Assembly (NCBI GenBank): GCA_035547155.1
Contig: DASZVJ010000186.1
Coordinates: forward strand, 1 to 44,252
DNA length: 44,252 nucleotides
Source: CAZNMF01 sp035547155
GTDB lineage: Bacteria; Acidobacteriota; Vicinamibacteria; Vicinamibacterales; SCN-69-37
Reading direction: 5' to 3'
Below, one piece after another: positions 1 to 8,456 of this stretch. Position 1 is the first letter of the stretch, and every line of letters starts with the position of its first letter. A program made the position numbers and the translations under genes. The notes below the pieces were generated by a model. That model searched no databases. It saw only the letters and a program-made list of their open reading frames with translations, and was not told where the DNA came from.

Positions 1-561
1 ATAGAACTCGTCGACGAGCTCCGCACCGCCTGTCGTGGCCTCCAATCCTTCCTTCTGCGCCTTCCGCACCTGATTACGCACTTTGCGATCGATCGCCGAC
101 CAGAGCGCGTCTGTGGTCGCTGGCAGCGGACGTCGCATCGCGAGCTTGTGTTGTCTGAACGGCAACGCGTCGAACTGGCGGCCAACGTGCCGGAATTCGA
201 CGTGCGATGCGCCGAACGCGCGTGCGCGATCTGTCGCGGCTGTCAGCAGTGCGTCCCTGGCGCTGGCGTCGTCGCTCAGAATCCCGCCGTAGTTCAGGAA
301 TGGCACGGCGATCGCGCTTCGACCGAAGAGACGCGATCGAAACAGCACGAGTGGCAGAAGGCCGACGATCCGGCCCGCGCGGCGCGCGGCGAGATACGCG
401 ACCTCGTGACCGAGCGCGCCACGGAAGACGTCCCTCCACGCCCAGAGATGATCGGCGGTCGCATCCGGATGCGCCTCGACGTAGCGATCCCACTCACCCT
501 GCTCGAGGGCCGATTCGATCGTCAGGGCGCCGGCAGGCGCCTGCAAGGCGTCGATCACCAC
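1..561 (-). CDS. FemAB-like GNAT protein of the XrtA/PEP-CTERM exopolysaccharide locus (3' part cut by window edge)
   Basis: The reading frame runs from a GTG at 561 and is still open at base 1, so 187 residues are visible and the C-terminal part is missing. The protein begins VVIDALQAPAGALTIES and contains EWDRYVEAHPDATADHLWAW, then LLPLVLFRSRLFGRSAI and VPFLNYGGIL. This is the pattern of FemAB-type acyltransferases that accompany XrtA loci. The start overlaps the 3' end of the deacetylase gene by 7 bases, which suggests translational coupling. The family is named by similarity to peptidoglycan FemABX aminoacyl transferases. Its substrate in EPS loci is not established, although modification of the polysaccharide or an attached group is plausible. 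The GTG start is tentative, because a second GTG follows at once and no clear ribosome binding site is seen. Confidence 0.8.
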   Translation of the reverse strand, partial: MVIDALQAPAGALTIESALEQGEWDRYVEAHPDATADHLWAWRDVFRGALGHEVAYLAARRAGRIVGLLPLVLFRSRLFGRSAIAVPFLNYGGILSDDASARDALLTAATDRARAFGASHVEFRHVGRQFDALPFRQHKLAMRRPLPATTDALWSAIDRKVRNQVRKAQKEGLEATTGGAELVDEFY

Positions 562-1469
562 GCGTACGGGAGCGGCATGGCGACGTGGGCGTGGGCCATC
601 GTCGTTTGACGGGCGCGCTCGACCAGCACGTCGATCGCGTCGAAGCGGAAGTCCGTCAGCAATTGACGCAGCCGCGCCTCCGTGTGCTCGAGATTGCGAT
701 AGTGACGGAAGCGGCCGAGTCGGCCGGCGTTCAGACGCGGCTGTTCGGGATCGATCTCCCACGGATGCAGATAGAACACGGCCGGCCGGTGCTCGAGACG
801 ATTGACACGCGAGATGCCCCACCTCGTCCACCAGTACGGCAGCAGCCGGAAATAGCCGCCGCCAGCGACCGGCAGGTTCAGCGGGCCCACGCGCGTCGTG
901 GAGCCGGGCACTTCGACGAGCTCGCGCTCGTTCCGCTCGATGACGTACGGCGTCCGCGCGGACACCGGGATGCCGTAGCGATCGTGTCGAATGGGAAAGA
1001 TGCTCGAGTCGTACTCGTAGCCCTCTTCGGCGAGCACGTCCAGCGCCCAGAGAGAACGCGGCGTAATCGAATAGCTTGGCGCACGATAGCCGGCCACGCG
1101 CCTCCCGCTGGCGTCTTCGAGAATACGCTTGGCCCGGCTGACATCGTCGCGAAAGCCAGCCGGCGTCTGATCGTAAATCAGCCGATGCGCGTATCCGTGC
1201 GACGCGATCTCGTGGCCGCGCGACGCAATGCGCGCGACGAGGTGCGGATGACGCTCCCCCACCCACCCGAGAACGAAGAACGTCGATCGGACGTGGAATT
1301 CATCGAAGATGTCGAGCAACCGCTGCGTGTTCGCTTCGACGCGGCTTTCGAGCGTGTCCCATTGTGACCGGGGAATCAGTCCGTCGAAGACGCTGACATG
1401 GAAATAGTCTTCGACATCGATGCTCATCGCATTGACGACATCGCGTCGTGCTGTGGTCTGAGACGCCAA
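555..1469 (-). CDS. XrtA-associated polysaccharide deacetylase (NodB fold plus DUF3473)
   Basis: A carbohydrate esterase 4 type deacetylase that would remove N-acetyl groups from the exopolysaccharide. The NodB signature SIDVEDYFHV lies near residues 16-25, followed by STFFVLGWVGERHP and the metal-binding GHEIASHGYAH motif. The C-terminal half with FRLLPYWWTRWGISR and FYLHPWEIDPEQPRL is typical of the XrtA-linked subfamily. I chose a TTG start at 1469, giving 304 residues: GGAAAGG lies about 9 bases upstream, the start sits 2 bases after the upstream stop, and family members usually have residues before the NAMSIDVED segment. An in-frame ATG at 1427 is the alternative. The 3' end overlaps the FemAB-like gene. 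Confidence 0.9.
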   Translation of the reverse strand: MASQTTARRDVVNAMSIDVEDYFHVSVFDGLIPRSQWDTLESRVEANTQRLLDIFDEFHVRSTFFVLGWVGERHPHLVARIASRGHEIASHGYAHRLIYDQTPAGFRDDVSRAKRILEDASGRRVAGYRAPSYSITPRSLWALDVLAEEGYEYDSSIFPIRHDRYGIPVSARTPYVIERNERELVEVPGSTTRVGPLNLPVAGGGYFRLLPYWWTRWGISRVNRLEHRPAVFYLHPWEIDPEQPRLNAGRLGRFRHYRNLEHTEARLRQLLTDFRFDAIDVLVERARQTTMAHAHVAMPLPYAW

Positions 1470-1471
1470 CG

Positions 1472-2854
1472 CTAGGCACCTTTCCACAAGACGACGGTCT
1501 TGATCGTCTCGAACATGATGTAGAGGTCGAGACCGATCGAGAGATTCTTGATGTAGTAGAGATCGTACTGCAGCTTCTGCAGCGCGTCTTCCGTGCTGGC
1601 GCCGTAGGTGTAGCGGACCTGCGCCCAACCCGTCAGTCCAGGGCGGACCACGTGACGCTGGCCGTAGTAGGGAATATCGCGCGTGAGATCCTTGACGAAC
1701 TCCGGGCGCTCCGGCCTGGGGCCGACAAAGCTCATTTCCCCGATCAGGATGTTCCACAACTGCGGAAGCTCGTCCAGGCGAGTACGCCGCAGCACGCGGC
1801 CGATCGAGGTGACCCGCGCGTCGCCGTCTTTGGACGCCCACACCGGGCCGGTGGCGGCTTCGGCATTCTCGCGCATCGTCCGGAACTTGTGGACCCGGAA
1901 GATATGGCCGCGGAGACCGACGCGGTTCTGATGATAGAAGATGGCCCCCGGTGAGCTGACGCGGATGGCGAGCGCGATGAGCGCCATGAGCGGCAGTCCC
2001 ACGACCAGGCCGAGAGACGCAAGCAGGATATCGACGCTGCGCTTGGCGAGGGCGAGCGTCCGGCTTTTCTTGAAGCCTGCGGAGAAGATCAGCCAGCTCG
2101 GCCGCAGATTCTCGACGGCGATCTTGCCCGTATATTCCTCGTATACCGACGGCAGATGATCGAACGTCACGCCGTCGAGCTTCATATCGAGCAACTGTTC
2201 CATCGGCAGCTTGCCACGAGCGTCGACGAGACTGACGACCACGCGGTCGACGCCGCGCGCTCTCACGATGGAGGGGATGTCCTCAATCGTCCCGATGACG
2301 CCGGGATTCAAGACGGCCGAGCCGATCTTCGCCGGATCGGGATCGACGAACCCGACGATCTCGACTCCGAGCTCCTGCCGTCGTTCGAAGAGCTCACCCG
2401 CCAATGTCACGGCGACTGGGTTCGTTCCGACGAGCAGCAGCCGCTCCCGAGGACCAACATGGCCACTGAGCCATTCGAAGGCCAATCGCCAGCCCGCGAC
2501 GACGACGACGATCAGCGCGGCGGCGATCATGAAAATGCCACGGCCGATGATCAGATTCGGGAACCAGAAATAGATCGCCGCGAGCACGAACGACGCGGCG
2601 CCCAACGCCTGGATCAATCCGATGAATAGCTCGCGACGGTCTGCGACGAGCTTCAGATCATAAAGATCGGCGTAATAGAGGCACGCCTGGGTCACGACGG
2701 CGACCAAGACCGTCTTCCACAGGCCGTACTCGTCGAGCAGCACGTCCGGCGCCCAGACACCGAGCCGGATGTACGCGGCCACGGCGACGGCCACGACGAT
2801 CAACAGACCCTCGCAGAGAACCAGGACCGCGGCGCGCAATCTGAAACGACGCAT
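1472..2854 (-). CDS. Exopolysaccharide polyprenyl glycosylphosphotransferase (XrtA-type initiating sugar transferase)
   Basis: A membrane enzyme predicted to start repeat-unit synthesis by moving a sugar-1-phosphate from a nucleotide sugar to undecaprenyl phosphate. At 460 residues it has the full-length layout: several N-terminal membrane segments up to about residue 120, a nucleotide-binding-like middle domain (about 135-260), and a C-terminal bacterial sugar transferase domain from about 268. Hallmarks are KFRTMR at 323-328, RRTRLDELPQLWN at 356-368 and GEMSFVGPRPE at 372-382. It lies 9 bases after the autokinase gene and 2 bases before the deacetylase start, so it sits within the operon. 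The acceptor sugar cannot be told from sequence. Confidence 0.93.
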   Translation of the reverse strand: MRRFRLRAAVLVLCEGLLIVVAVAVAAYIRLGVWAPDVLLDEYGLWKTVLVAVVTQACLYYADLYDLKLVADRRELFIGLIQALGAASFVLAAIYFWFPNLIIGRGIFMIAAALIVVVVAGWRLAFEWLSGHVGPRERLLLVGTNPVAVTLAGELFERRQELGVEIVGFVDPDPAKIGSAVLNPGVIGTIEDIPSIVRARGVDRVVVSLVDARGKLPMEQLLDMKLDGVTFDHLPSVYEEYTGKIAVENLRPSWLIFSAGFKKSRTLALAKRSVDILLASLGLVVGLPLMALIALAIRVSSPGAIFYHQNRVGLRGHIFRVHKFRTMRENAEAATGPVWASKDGDARVTSIGRVLRRTRLDELPQLWNILIGEMSFVGPRPERPEFVKDLTRDIPYYGQRHVVRPGLTGWAQVRYTYGASTEDALQKLQYDLYYIKNLSIGLDLYIMFETIKTVVLWKGA

Positions 2855-2863
2855 GGACGACCG

Positions 2864-3841
2864 TTAGGTCTGACGCGGACCGGATGCGGTGCTGTGATAG
2901 TAGGACGAGTACGAGTACTTGTAGTGTCCGCCCGGCGGATTCGTCGCTCGATTGAGCACGAGGCCCAAAATGCGATCCTTGCCGAGAGCGGCAACGGCTC
3001 GTTGCACGAGCTCGTGAGGCGTGGCATTGGCCTTGACGACCAGGATGACGCCATCGGCAAATTCCGCCAACAGACTCGCATCGGAGATCAGGCCGATTGG
3101 CGGCGTATCGACGATCACCCAATCGAACGCGTCACGGGCTTCCTGAATCACGCGATGCATGCGATCCGATGTCAGCGCTCCCATCGGATCGCCCGTCGAC
3201 ACATCGCCCGCCGTCAGGACCGTCAATCGCGGCGACACCTGATGGAGGGGCAGCTTTCTGTCGGCCGGCGCCAAGAGGCCCTCGCACAGTCCAGGATCTC
3301 GCGGCAATCCGAACACCTGATGCACTGATGGACGGCGGAGATCGCCGTCGATCAACAGCACGGTGCGTTGGTACGACTCACTGAACGTCAACGCAAGGTT
3401 CGACGTCGTCAACGTCTTTCCTTCGCTGGCCAACGCGCTCGCGATCAGAATGACTTTCAGACCGCTCGCGGCCTGTGCGGCGTGCAGACCGGCGGCGAGT
3501 CGTCGGTACTGCTCACGCGAGATGGGATCCATCTCCGCGTCGACGACGACCTTGTGCTCCAACTGCGCATCGAACCGTTCGGCCAGCGGCGGCAGAAGGG
3601 CCGATGCCGATGACCTGATCGGGGCGTCGGCGATCGTTGCCGGCCGCGTGGCTTGCGTCTCAGCTGACGATCCCACGGGCCGCAGCCGCCGCGACTCGTG
3701 CGGCTCTTCCGGAAGGAATGCGACGTCGCTCGAGCCTCCGACATCTCGCGCCACCGCGGCGGGGCCGTCGGTCATCACGTCAAGGTTTCGTCGAGCTCCG
3801 ACTTCCGCTGCCCGGCGCATCGCTTCGTCTACGCGGCCCAT
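2864..3841 (-). CDS. XrtA-associated BY-kinase (tyrosine autokinase)
   Basis: A cytoplasmic bacterial tyrosine kinase of the CpsD/EpsD type, which by autophosphorylation tunes polysaccharide polymerisation and export through the chain-length protein. Walker A is ASALASEGKTLTT at about 134-146, Walker A' is VLLIDGDLRRP at 161-171, and Walker B is WVIVDTPP at 241-248. A C-terminal tyrosine cluster (Y308, Y311 and neighbours, about 307-315) is the expected autophosphorylation site. The first 85 residues are low complexity and not conserved. AGGAGA lies about 9 bases upstream of the ATG. The neighbouring chain-length determinant is its likely membrane activator, since this protein carries only the cytoplasmic kinase half. 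Confidence 0.93.
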   Translation of the reverse strand: MGRVDEAMRRAAEVGARRNLDVMTDGPAAVARDVGGSSDVAFLPEEPHESRRLRPVGSSAETQATRPATIADAPIRSSASALLPPLAERFDAQLEHKVVVDAEMDPISREQYRRLAAGLHAAQAASGLKVILIASALASEGKTLTTSNLALTFSESYQRTVLLIDGDLRRPSVHQVFGLPRDPGLCEGLLAPADRKLPLHQVSPRLTVLTAGDVSTGDPMGALTSDRMHRVIQEARDAFDWVIVDTPPIGLISDASLLAEFADGVILVVKANATPHELVQRAVAALGKDRILGLVLNRATNPPGGHYKYSYSSYYHSTASGPRQT

Positions 3842-3853
3842 CGATGCCGTCTC

Positions 3854-4861
3854 CTAGTTCCAGAAAAATGAGAACCGCTTTCGTCTCGAGGTAAAAATTC
3901 CCAACGTTGGTTCGTCGTGTTCGCCAGGGGCCAGCGCCTTGACGGTCTGTTCCTGCCCGCTGTCCCGCGGTGCCTGACGCAAGCGGGCCGTGGAGACCGG
4001 CTCATCGAGCGCCTTCACCGGCGGACGCGCGGATGCCGCGTCGGGCCCTGCGGCATGCAAGTCGAAGTCGCGGCAGACGTCAGCAACAATGTCCGTCCCC
4101 ACGGGCTTTCGGCCAGCGGCAAATCCGCCGAGCAGTGCGTTGTCGGCGATGACGTTGATCGTCCGAGGCAGGCCCTTTGCCGCCTCGTGAATGAACGCGA
4201 CAGCTTCGCGCGTGAAGACCTGTGCGCCGATGCCTCCGGCGGCGCGAATCCGTCCGGCGATGTACGCTTCAGCCTCCACGCGTCGAAGCGCACGCAACTC
4301 GCAGCGCAGTGCCACGCGCTGCTTCAGCTGCCGCAGCTCCTGACGGTTCAATCGATCCGCCAGTTCCGGCTGGCCGGCGATGATCACCGACAGCAGCTTT
4401 TCCGAATCGGTCTCGATGTTCGCGAGCAGCCGAATCTCTTCCAGGAGATCGAGCGGAAGGCTCTGAGCCTCGTCGACGATCATGACGCTCGTCTCCCCGC
4501 TGTTCCGCCGCGCCTGGAGGAGCGTCTCCAATTCGGTCAACAGCACCGCCTTCGACTGCGCCGCCGCCTCGGACAATCCAAACTTGCCGGCCAGCATCTG
4601 CACGAACTCACCGCGACTGAGCGTCGGATTGTTGATGTGCACCGTGTGCACGTGCATCGGCAATTGTTCGATCGCGGAACGAATGATCGTCGTCTTGCCG
4701 GCACCCGCCTCGCCGACGAGCAACGTAATGCCCTTGCGGCTCGAGATGCCATATTCGAGATTCCGCAGAGCCTCGCGGTGCGACTCGGTCAGCACCAGAA
4801 AGCGAGGGCTCGGCGTGAGATCGAACGGCCGTTCCGTGAGGCCGAAGAAGTCTTCGTACAT
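3854..4861 (-). CDS. XrtA-associated secretion ATPase (ExeA/GspA-like AAA+ protein)
   Basis: An AAA+ ATPase of the ExeA type that is a regular member of PEP-CTERM/XrtA polysaccharide loci. The family N-terminus MYEDFFGLTERPFDLTPSP is intact and fixes the start at 4861, even though the frame is open further upstream. Walker A is GEAGAGKTT at about 50-58 and Walker B is VMIVDEAQSLP at about 130. Sensor-type residues and the GLPRTINVIADNALL segment follow. The last 60 residues are a variable tail ending in a basic-aromatic stretch. The gene begins 6 bases after the chain-length gene stops. It probably energises assembly or export, but the exact role of the family is not firmly known. Confidence 0.92.
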   Translation of the reverse strand: MYEDFFGLTERPFDLTPSPRFLVLTESHREALRNLEYGISSRKGITLLVGEAGAGKTTIIRSAIEQLPMHVHTVHINNPTLSRGEFVQMLAGKFGLSEAAAQSKAVLLTELETLLQARRNSGETSVMIVDEAQSLPLDLLEEIRLLANIETDSEKLLSVIIAGQPELADRLNRQELRQLKQRVALRCELRALRRVEAEAYIAGRIRAAGGIGAQVFTREAVAFIHEAAKGLPRTINVIADNALLGGFAAGRKPVGTDIVADVCRDFDLHAAGPDAASARPPVKALDEPVSTARLRQAPRDSGQEQTVKALAPGEHDEPTLGIFTSRRKRFSFFWN

Positions 4862-4866
4862 GGTCT

Positions 4867-6417
4867 TCAGCGCACGGCTCTGATGAAGACCACCAGGCAC
4901 ATGACGACAACGCTCGCAAGTGCCCCGTGCGTCAGCAGCGCGCGCCACGTCGCGCGACGCCGGTCGGCGTCGGATTGCATCACGGGAATCACGGCCAGCA
5001 CCGGCAGCCCGACCGCGCCGCGGAGATCCTCGTCGGTCCTGAAGGTGCGGTCGCGGTACTCGAGCAAGCCAAGAAGCGCCAGCCCGATCGCGAGCCCGAT
5101 GCCTGCGCCCATCATGTTGTATTTCGCGCGATTCGGGCTGAACGGCCGCTCGGGCAGCCTGGCCTGATCCAGCAGACGGAACTGCTCCCCGATTTGGCGC
5201 TGCTCGAGATTCGCGGCGATCTGCGACTCCTGTTTCTTCGCGAGCAGGCTGTTGTAAGAGCCTTCGAGCGTGCTGTAGTCCCGCATCAACTCGGTCAGCT
5301 CGGACTCGCGCGTTGGCAAGGCGTCGGCTCGTCTTTGCGCATCCTCCGCCGCGGCCTGCAGCCGCTTCTCATCGTCCTGCTTGTACTTGATCTGCCGATC
5401 GAGCTCGGCGATTTGCCCCTGAAGATCGGTAATCCGGCGTTGGCGGTCTGCTTCGGCGGGCGAGACGAGGCCTGGCGTATCGGTCGGCAGCGCATTCGCT
5501 TCGGCCGTCACCTTCGCACGCAAGTCCCGGACGCGACGCCGCGCCTGATCGAGATCCGGATGTCCCGACTTGAACCCGGCTGCCTCGAGCGAGGCCACCT
5601 GCGCTTCGGCCAGAGCCAGTTGTTGCTGCGTACTGGTCGGAACATCGTTCGGCGTCGCCGGCGCTAGGGCATCAGCCACGCGCGGCTTCTGCAAATCGGC
5701 GAGCTGCTGCTCGAGCATCAGGCGCCTGTCGCGATCGCGATTGATCGACTCTCGCGTGTCGCTCAGTCCCTTTTGCGCCGTCTCGACCTGTTGCAGATTC
5801 GACGAGATCTGCGAGGGCAATTCGCCCGCGTGGACACGGCGATATTCCTCGAGCCGTTTCTCCTTCTCCACCAACTTCGCCTTGGCGTCCTGGAGCTGAC
5901 TTTCGAGAAACTTGTCCGTGCCCTGCGCCTGGCTCAGGCGATCGCGCAAACTCTCGTCGATGAACAGCGACGCCAGACGATTGGTCACTTCCATGACCTG
6001 CACGGGCTGAGGTCCAACGTAGCTGATGCTAAACGAGTCTCCACCCCGCGTGCCGATGGCCACGTCGTCATTGCGCATGTGGGCCACGACATCCTCCATC
6101 GGACGCCGCTGGCGTTCCTCCGGATAGAGGTTGAACTCCGTGATGATCTGCTCCAGCCGCGTCCGGCTCAGAATCGTCGGCTTGATCGACTGCACGCGAC
6201 TTTCGAGCGTCTCCGTCACCGTGGATTTGACATATGACTCGGGGACCTTCTGCGGCACGACCAGAATGACGGTCTCGGCCCAGTACATGTCGGGCAGCCG
6301 CTTCACGATCGTCGCCGTCAGCGCCGCCATGACCGCAACGGGCACCACGACGACCCAGAACCGGCGGCGAACGATCCCCAGCACCATCTCCGGGGTGTAG
6401 GTCTTACCGGGCAGCAT
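4867..6417 (-). CDS. Polysaccharide chain-length determinant, Wzz/GNVR type
   Basis: A 516-residue inner-membrane co-polymerase that controls polymer length and is expected to partner the autokinase. A Wzz N-terminus with a membrane segment lies at about 19-38. A long alpha-helical, coiled-coil periplasmic region rich in Q, E, K and R covers about 150-400. The proline-rich PERPFSPNRAKYN segment precedes the second membrane helix at about 430-450. An additional hydrophobic helix closes the protein near 490-512, as in the XrtA-specific subfamily. AAGGAG lies 6 bases upstream of the ATG. The gene start overlaps the preceding beta-barrel gene by 14 bases. Confidence 0.93.
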   Translation of the reverse strand: MLPGKTYTPEMVLGIVRRRFWVVVVPVAVMAALTATIVKRLPDMYWAETVILVVPQKVPESYVKSTVTETLESRVQSIKPTILSRTRLEQIITEFNLYPEERQRRPMEDVVAHMRNDDVAIGTRGGDSFSISYVGPQPVQVMEVTNRLASLFIDESLRDRLSQAQGTDKFLESQLQDAKAKLVEKEKRLEEYRRVHAGELPSQISSNLQQVETAQKGLSDTRESINRDRDRRLMLEQQLADLQKPRVADALAPATPNDVPTSTQQQLALAEAQVASLEAAGFKSGHPDLDQARRRVRDLRAKVTAEANALPTDTPGLVSPAEADRQRRITDLQGQIAELDRQIKYKQDDEKRLQAAAEDAQRRADALPTRESELTELMRDYSTLEGSYNSLLAKKQESQIAANLEQRQIGEQFRLLDQARLPERPFSPNRAKYNMMGAGIGLAIGLALLGLLEYRDRTFRTDEDLRGAVGLPVLAVIPVMQSDADRRRATWRALLTHGALASVVVMCLVVFIRAVR

Positions 6418-7801
6418 GCGATCTCCTTACACGTTCAAGAAGGGGAACCCAGACCCCGATCGTGACTTGTGCAATCTGCTGGGCTGCCCGCGTGCCGGCG
6501 ATGACAGGCACGAAATCTGCGCTGTCGAACTCGTAGGAATACGCCGCGTACTCGAACGAGCACTCGATGACACGACTGAGCGCGACGCCAAGCTGAACGT
6601 TACCTTGATATGACCAATATCCGTTTGCATCCCGGACGCCGATCTGTCCACGACTCGCGCCGGCACCGGCACTGGCGGTGATCCGTCTCGTGATGAGGCC
6701 AACGACAGCCCCCGCAACGGAATCGCTGAACGCAGGAGCGGCAAATGTATCGACGAATCCGGCTTGCCGGCTGTACGTCACGGCCGCGTTCCATGTGCGT
6801 CCGAGCTCACGTGTGACGGTCGCGTTTCCGGTGATGTCGTATCGTCTCGTACCGCCGTCCGATACGACCGTCGATCCCGACGAGAACGCGAGATGCGTAC
6901 GCCGCGAAAACGAAAGCGCGCGGCTGTAGCTCACGCCAGCATCGATGGAATCGGTCCGAACACGACGATCGACTGCCGAATCCTCGACAACGTCGTGATA
7001 GGTCCCCTGACGATTCGCGTATCCTGCCCGCAGCGTCAGCCCACGCAGGATCTCCTGGTCGTACCGAACAAACGCCCACGAGTCGTCGCGGTCCGACAGC
7101 GCGGAAGACTCGCCGGCGCGCGTGTACTCATAGCCGGCTGTCAACGACGACCTCGCAGAAAACGCATGCGTGAGGCCAGCTCCTGCGGAGCCCGTCACAT
7201 ATTGTTCGGTCTCGCCGATGAGCTCGAACGCAGCCTGGGAAGAGCTTCCTGAAGCGGTCCCGCCAGAGGGTCCTGGAAAAAGGTGACTATCGAAGGCGGC
7301 TGGAGAAGAGGCATCCGAACTGCCGCCACCAAAGAGCCCGGGAAACAGCGTGCTCACCGAAATCGGCTGGTACGACACCGTGGCATGGCCATCAAGACTC
7401 GTCCGGCTGCCGAGCGGGGCGCGCGCGACAAACGTGGCCCCCCCGTACGTCGCTCGGGAGTTCTCGTCCGCAGCAGGATAGCGACGCCACGACGTCTCGA
7501 TCGACGAGTCCAGGCCCACCCACGCACGATCCAGCGTGTATGAGGCTCCCGCCGACGCGGACGCGAACGAGTTCCAAATCGTCGGATTCAAATCGCTGCC
7601 AGCGACGTTGCTGTCCTCGAGATTCAGGGCACCAGCGCCAGCCGATCCATCCACCGTCAGCAGCTGACCGGTCAGCCCCTTCGTCGATCCAAACACGGCG
7701 CGATTCGGCCGCTCGGGCCGATCCCGGCCGAGGATCTGCGCGCCCGCGGGAACCGCCGAGACCAGCGCGAGCACGATCATGACGCACACGCGCCGCTTCA
7801 C
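6404..7801 (-). CDS. Outer-membrane beta-barrel protein of the exopolysaccharide locus
   Basis: A 465-residue secreted protein with a signal peptide (hydrophobic core VCVMIVLALVSAVPAGA) and no recognised enzyme motif. The rest is a series of alternating amphipathic strands rich in Ser, Thr, Gly, Tyr and Arg, the pattern of a large outer-membrane barrel. Its place between the export protein and the chain-length determinant matches the PEP-CTERM-associated outer-membrane protein that recurs in XrtA loci. It starts with GTG overlapping the export gene stop as GTGA. A role in polymer passage across the outer membrane is inferred from position only. Confidence 0.82.
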   Translation of the reverse strand: MKRRVCVMIVLALVSAVPAGAQILGRDRPERPNRAVFGSTKGLTGQLLTVDGSAGAGALNLEDSNVAGSDLNPTIWNSFASASAGASYTLDRAWVGLDSSIETSWRRYPAADENSRATYGGATFVARAPLGSRTSLDGHATVSYQPISVSTLFPGLFGGGSSDASSPAAFDSHLFPGPSGGTASGSSSQAAFELIGETEQYVTGSAGAGLTHAFSARSSLTAGYEYTRAGESSALSDRDDSWAFVRYDQEILRGLTLRAGYANRQGTYHDVVEDSAVDRRVRTDSIDAGVSYSRALSFSRRTHLAFSSGSTVVSDGGTRRYDITGNATVTRELGRTWNAAVTYSRQAGFVDTFAAPAFSDSVAGAVVGLITRRITASAGAGASRGQIGVRDANGYWSYQGNVQLGVALSRVIECSFEYAAYSYEFDSADFVPVIAGTRAAQQIAQVTIGVWVPLLERVRRSHAAR

Positions 7802-8439
7802 GGCACGACCACCTGATCGCCCGGCTTCAACTCGATATTCTGTTTCAGGTTCCGGCGCTTCTTGACAACCTCGTCATAGTTGAAGCGATAGCTGACCGGC
7901 TGGCCCTTCTCGGTGCGAAGGACGGAGATGTGCTTGCCATCCGCGTACTCCTGAAGGCCGCCGGCGAGCGCGATCAGTTGGATGACGGTCATCGGTCCGT
8001 TGATCGGATACCAGCCGGACTTGCCCACCTGCCCCGTGATCGACACCTGCCGGCTCTTGATCTCTTTCACGATCACCGTGACCACTGGCGATTCGACGAA
8101 CTTGGCACCGGCCTCCGTGATCTTCTGGCGCAACTGATCCGGAGTCAGACCGACGGCCTGCATGTCGTTGACGAGCGGCAACGTGATCTTGCCGTCCGGC
8201 CTGACGACGACGTCGGCCGACATCTCTTTGTGATCCCAGTAGATGATCGACAACGCATCGTCCGGCCCGATCACGTAGTCCGCGGGCGGCAGGACGCCAC
8301 CGGATGGCGGCGTCGCCTGCGTCGCCGCGGGCGCGGGAGCGTTCACGGGCGCCTGCGCGCCGAGGCGGATCGAGCCCGCAGCCATGACCACCGCGAGCGC
8401 GAGCGCCACACCAGTACGAAGCTGAGCAGTCTGCATCAT
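7798..8439 (-). CDS. Polysaccharide export protein (Wza-like, Poly_export and SLBB domains)
   Basis: A 213-residue periplasmic or outer-membrane export component. After the signal peptide (about 1-28, cleavage likely near RLGAQA) comes the polysaccharide biosynthesis/export domain, with YVIGPDDALSIIYWDHKEMS and VVVRPDGKITLPLVNDMQA. An SLBB-like segment with VSITGQVGKSGWYPI and VIQLIALAGGL follows. Unlike classical Wza it shows no lipobox cysteine after the signal peptide, so it is probably not a lipoprotein. The gene starts 17 bases after the upstream activator gene ends, so both are likely on one transcript. Confidence 0.92.
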   Translation of the reverse strand: MMQTAQLRTGVALALAVVMAAGSIRLGAQAPVNAPAPAATQATPPSGGVLPPADYVIGPDDALSIIYWDHKEMSADVVVRPDGKITLPLVNDMQAVGLTPDQLRQKITEAGAKFVESPVVTVIVKEIKSRQVSITGQVGKSGWYPINGPMTVIQLIALAGGLQEYADGKHISVLRTEKGQPVSYRFNYDEVVKKRRNLKQNIELKPGDQVVVP

Positions 8440-8456
8440 CGTCGAATCTCTCTGAC

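Noticed and set aside
74..493. Arg/Ser-rich open frame on the minus strand at the left edge
   Set aside because: It is an out-of-frame shadow of the FemAB-like gene, which has clear family sequence in another frame and is open at the window edge.
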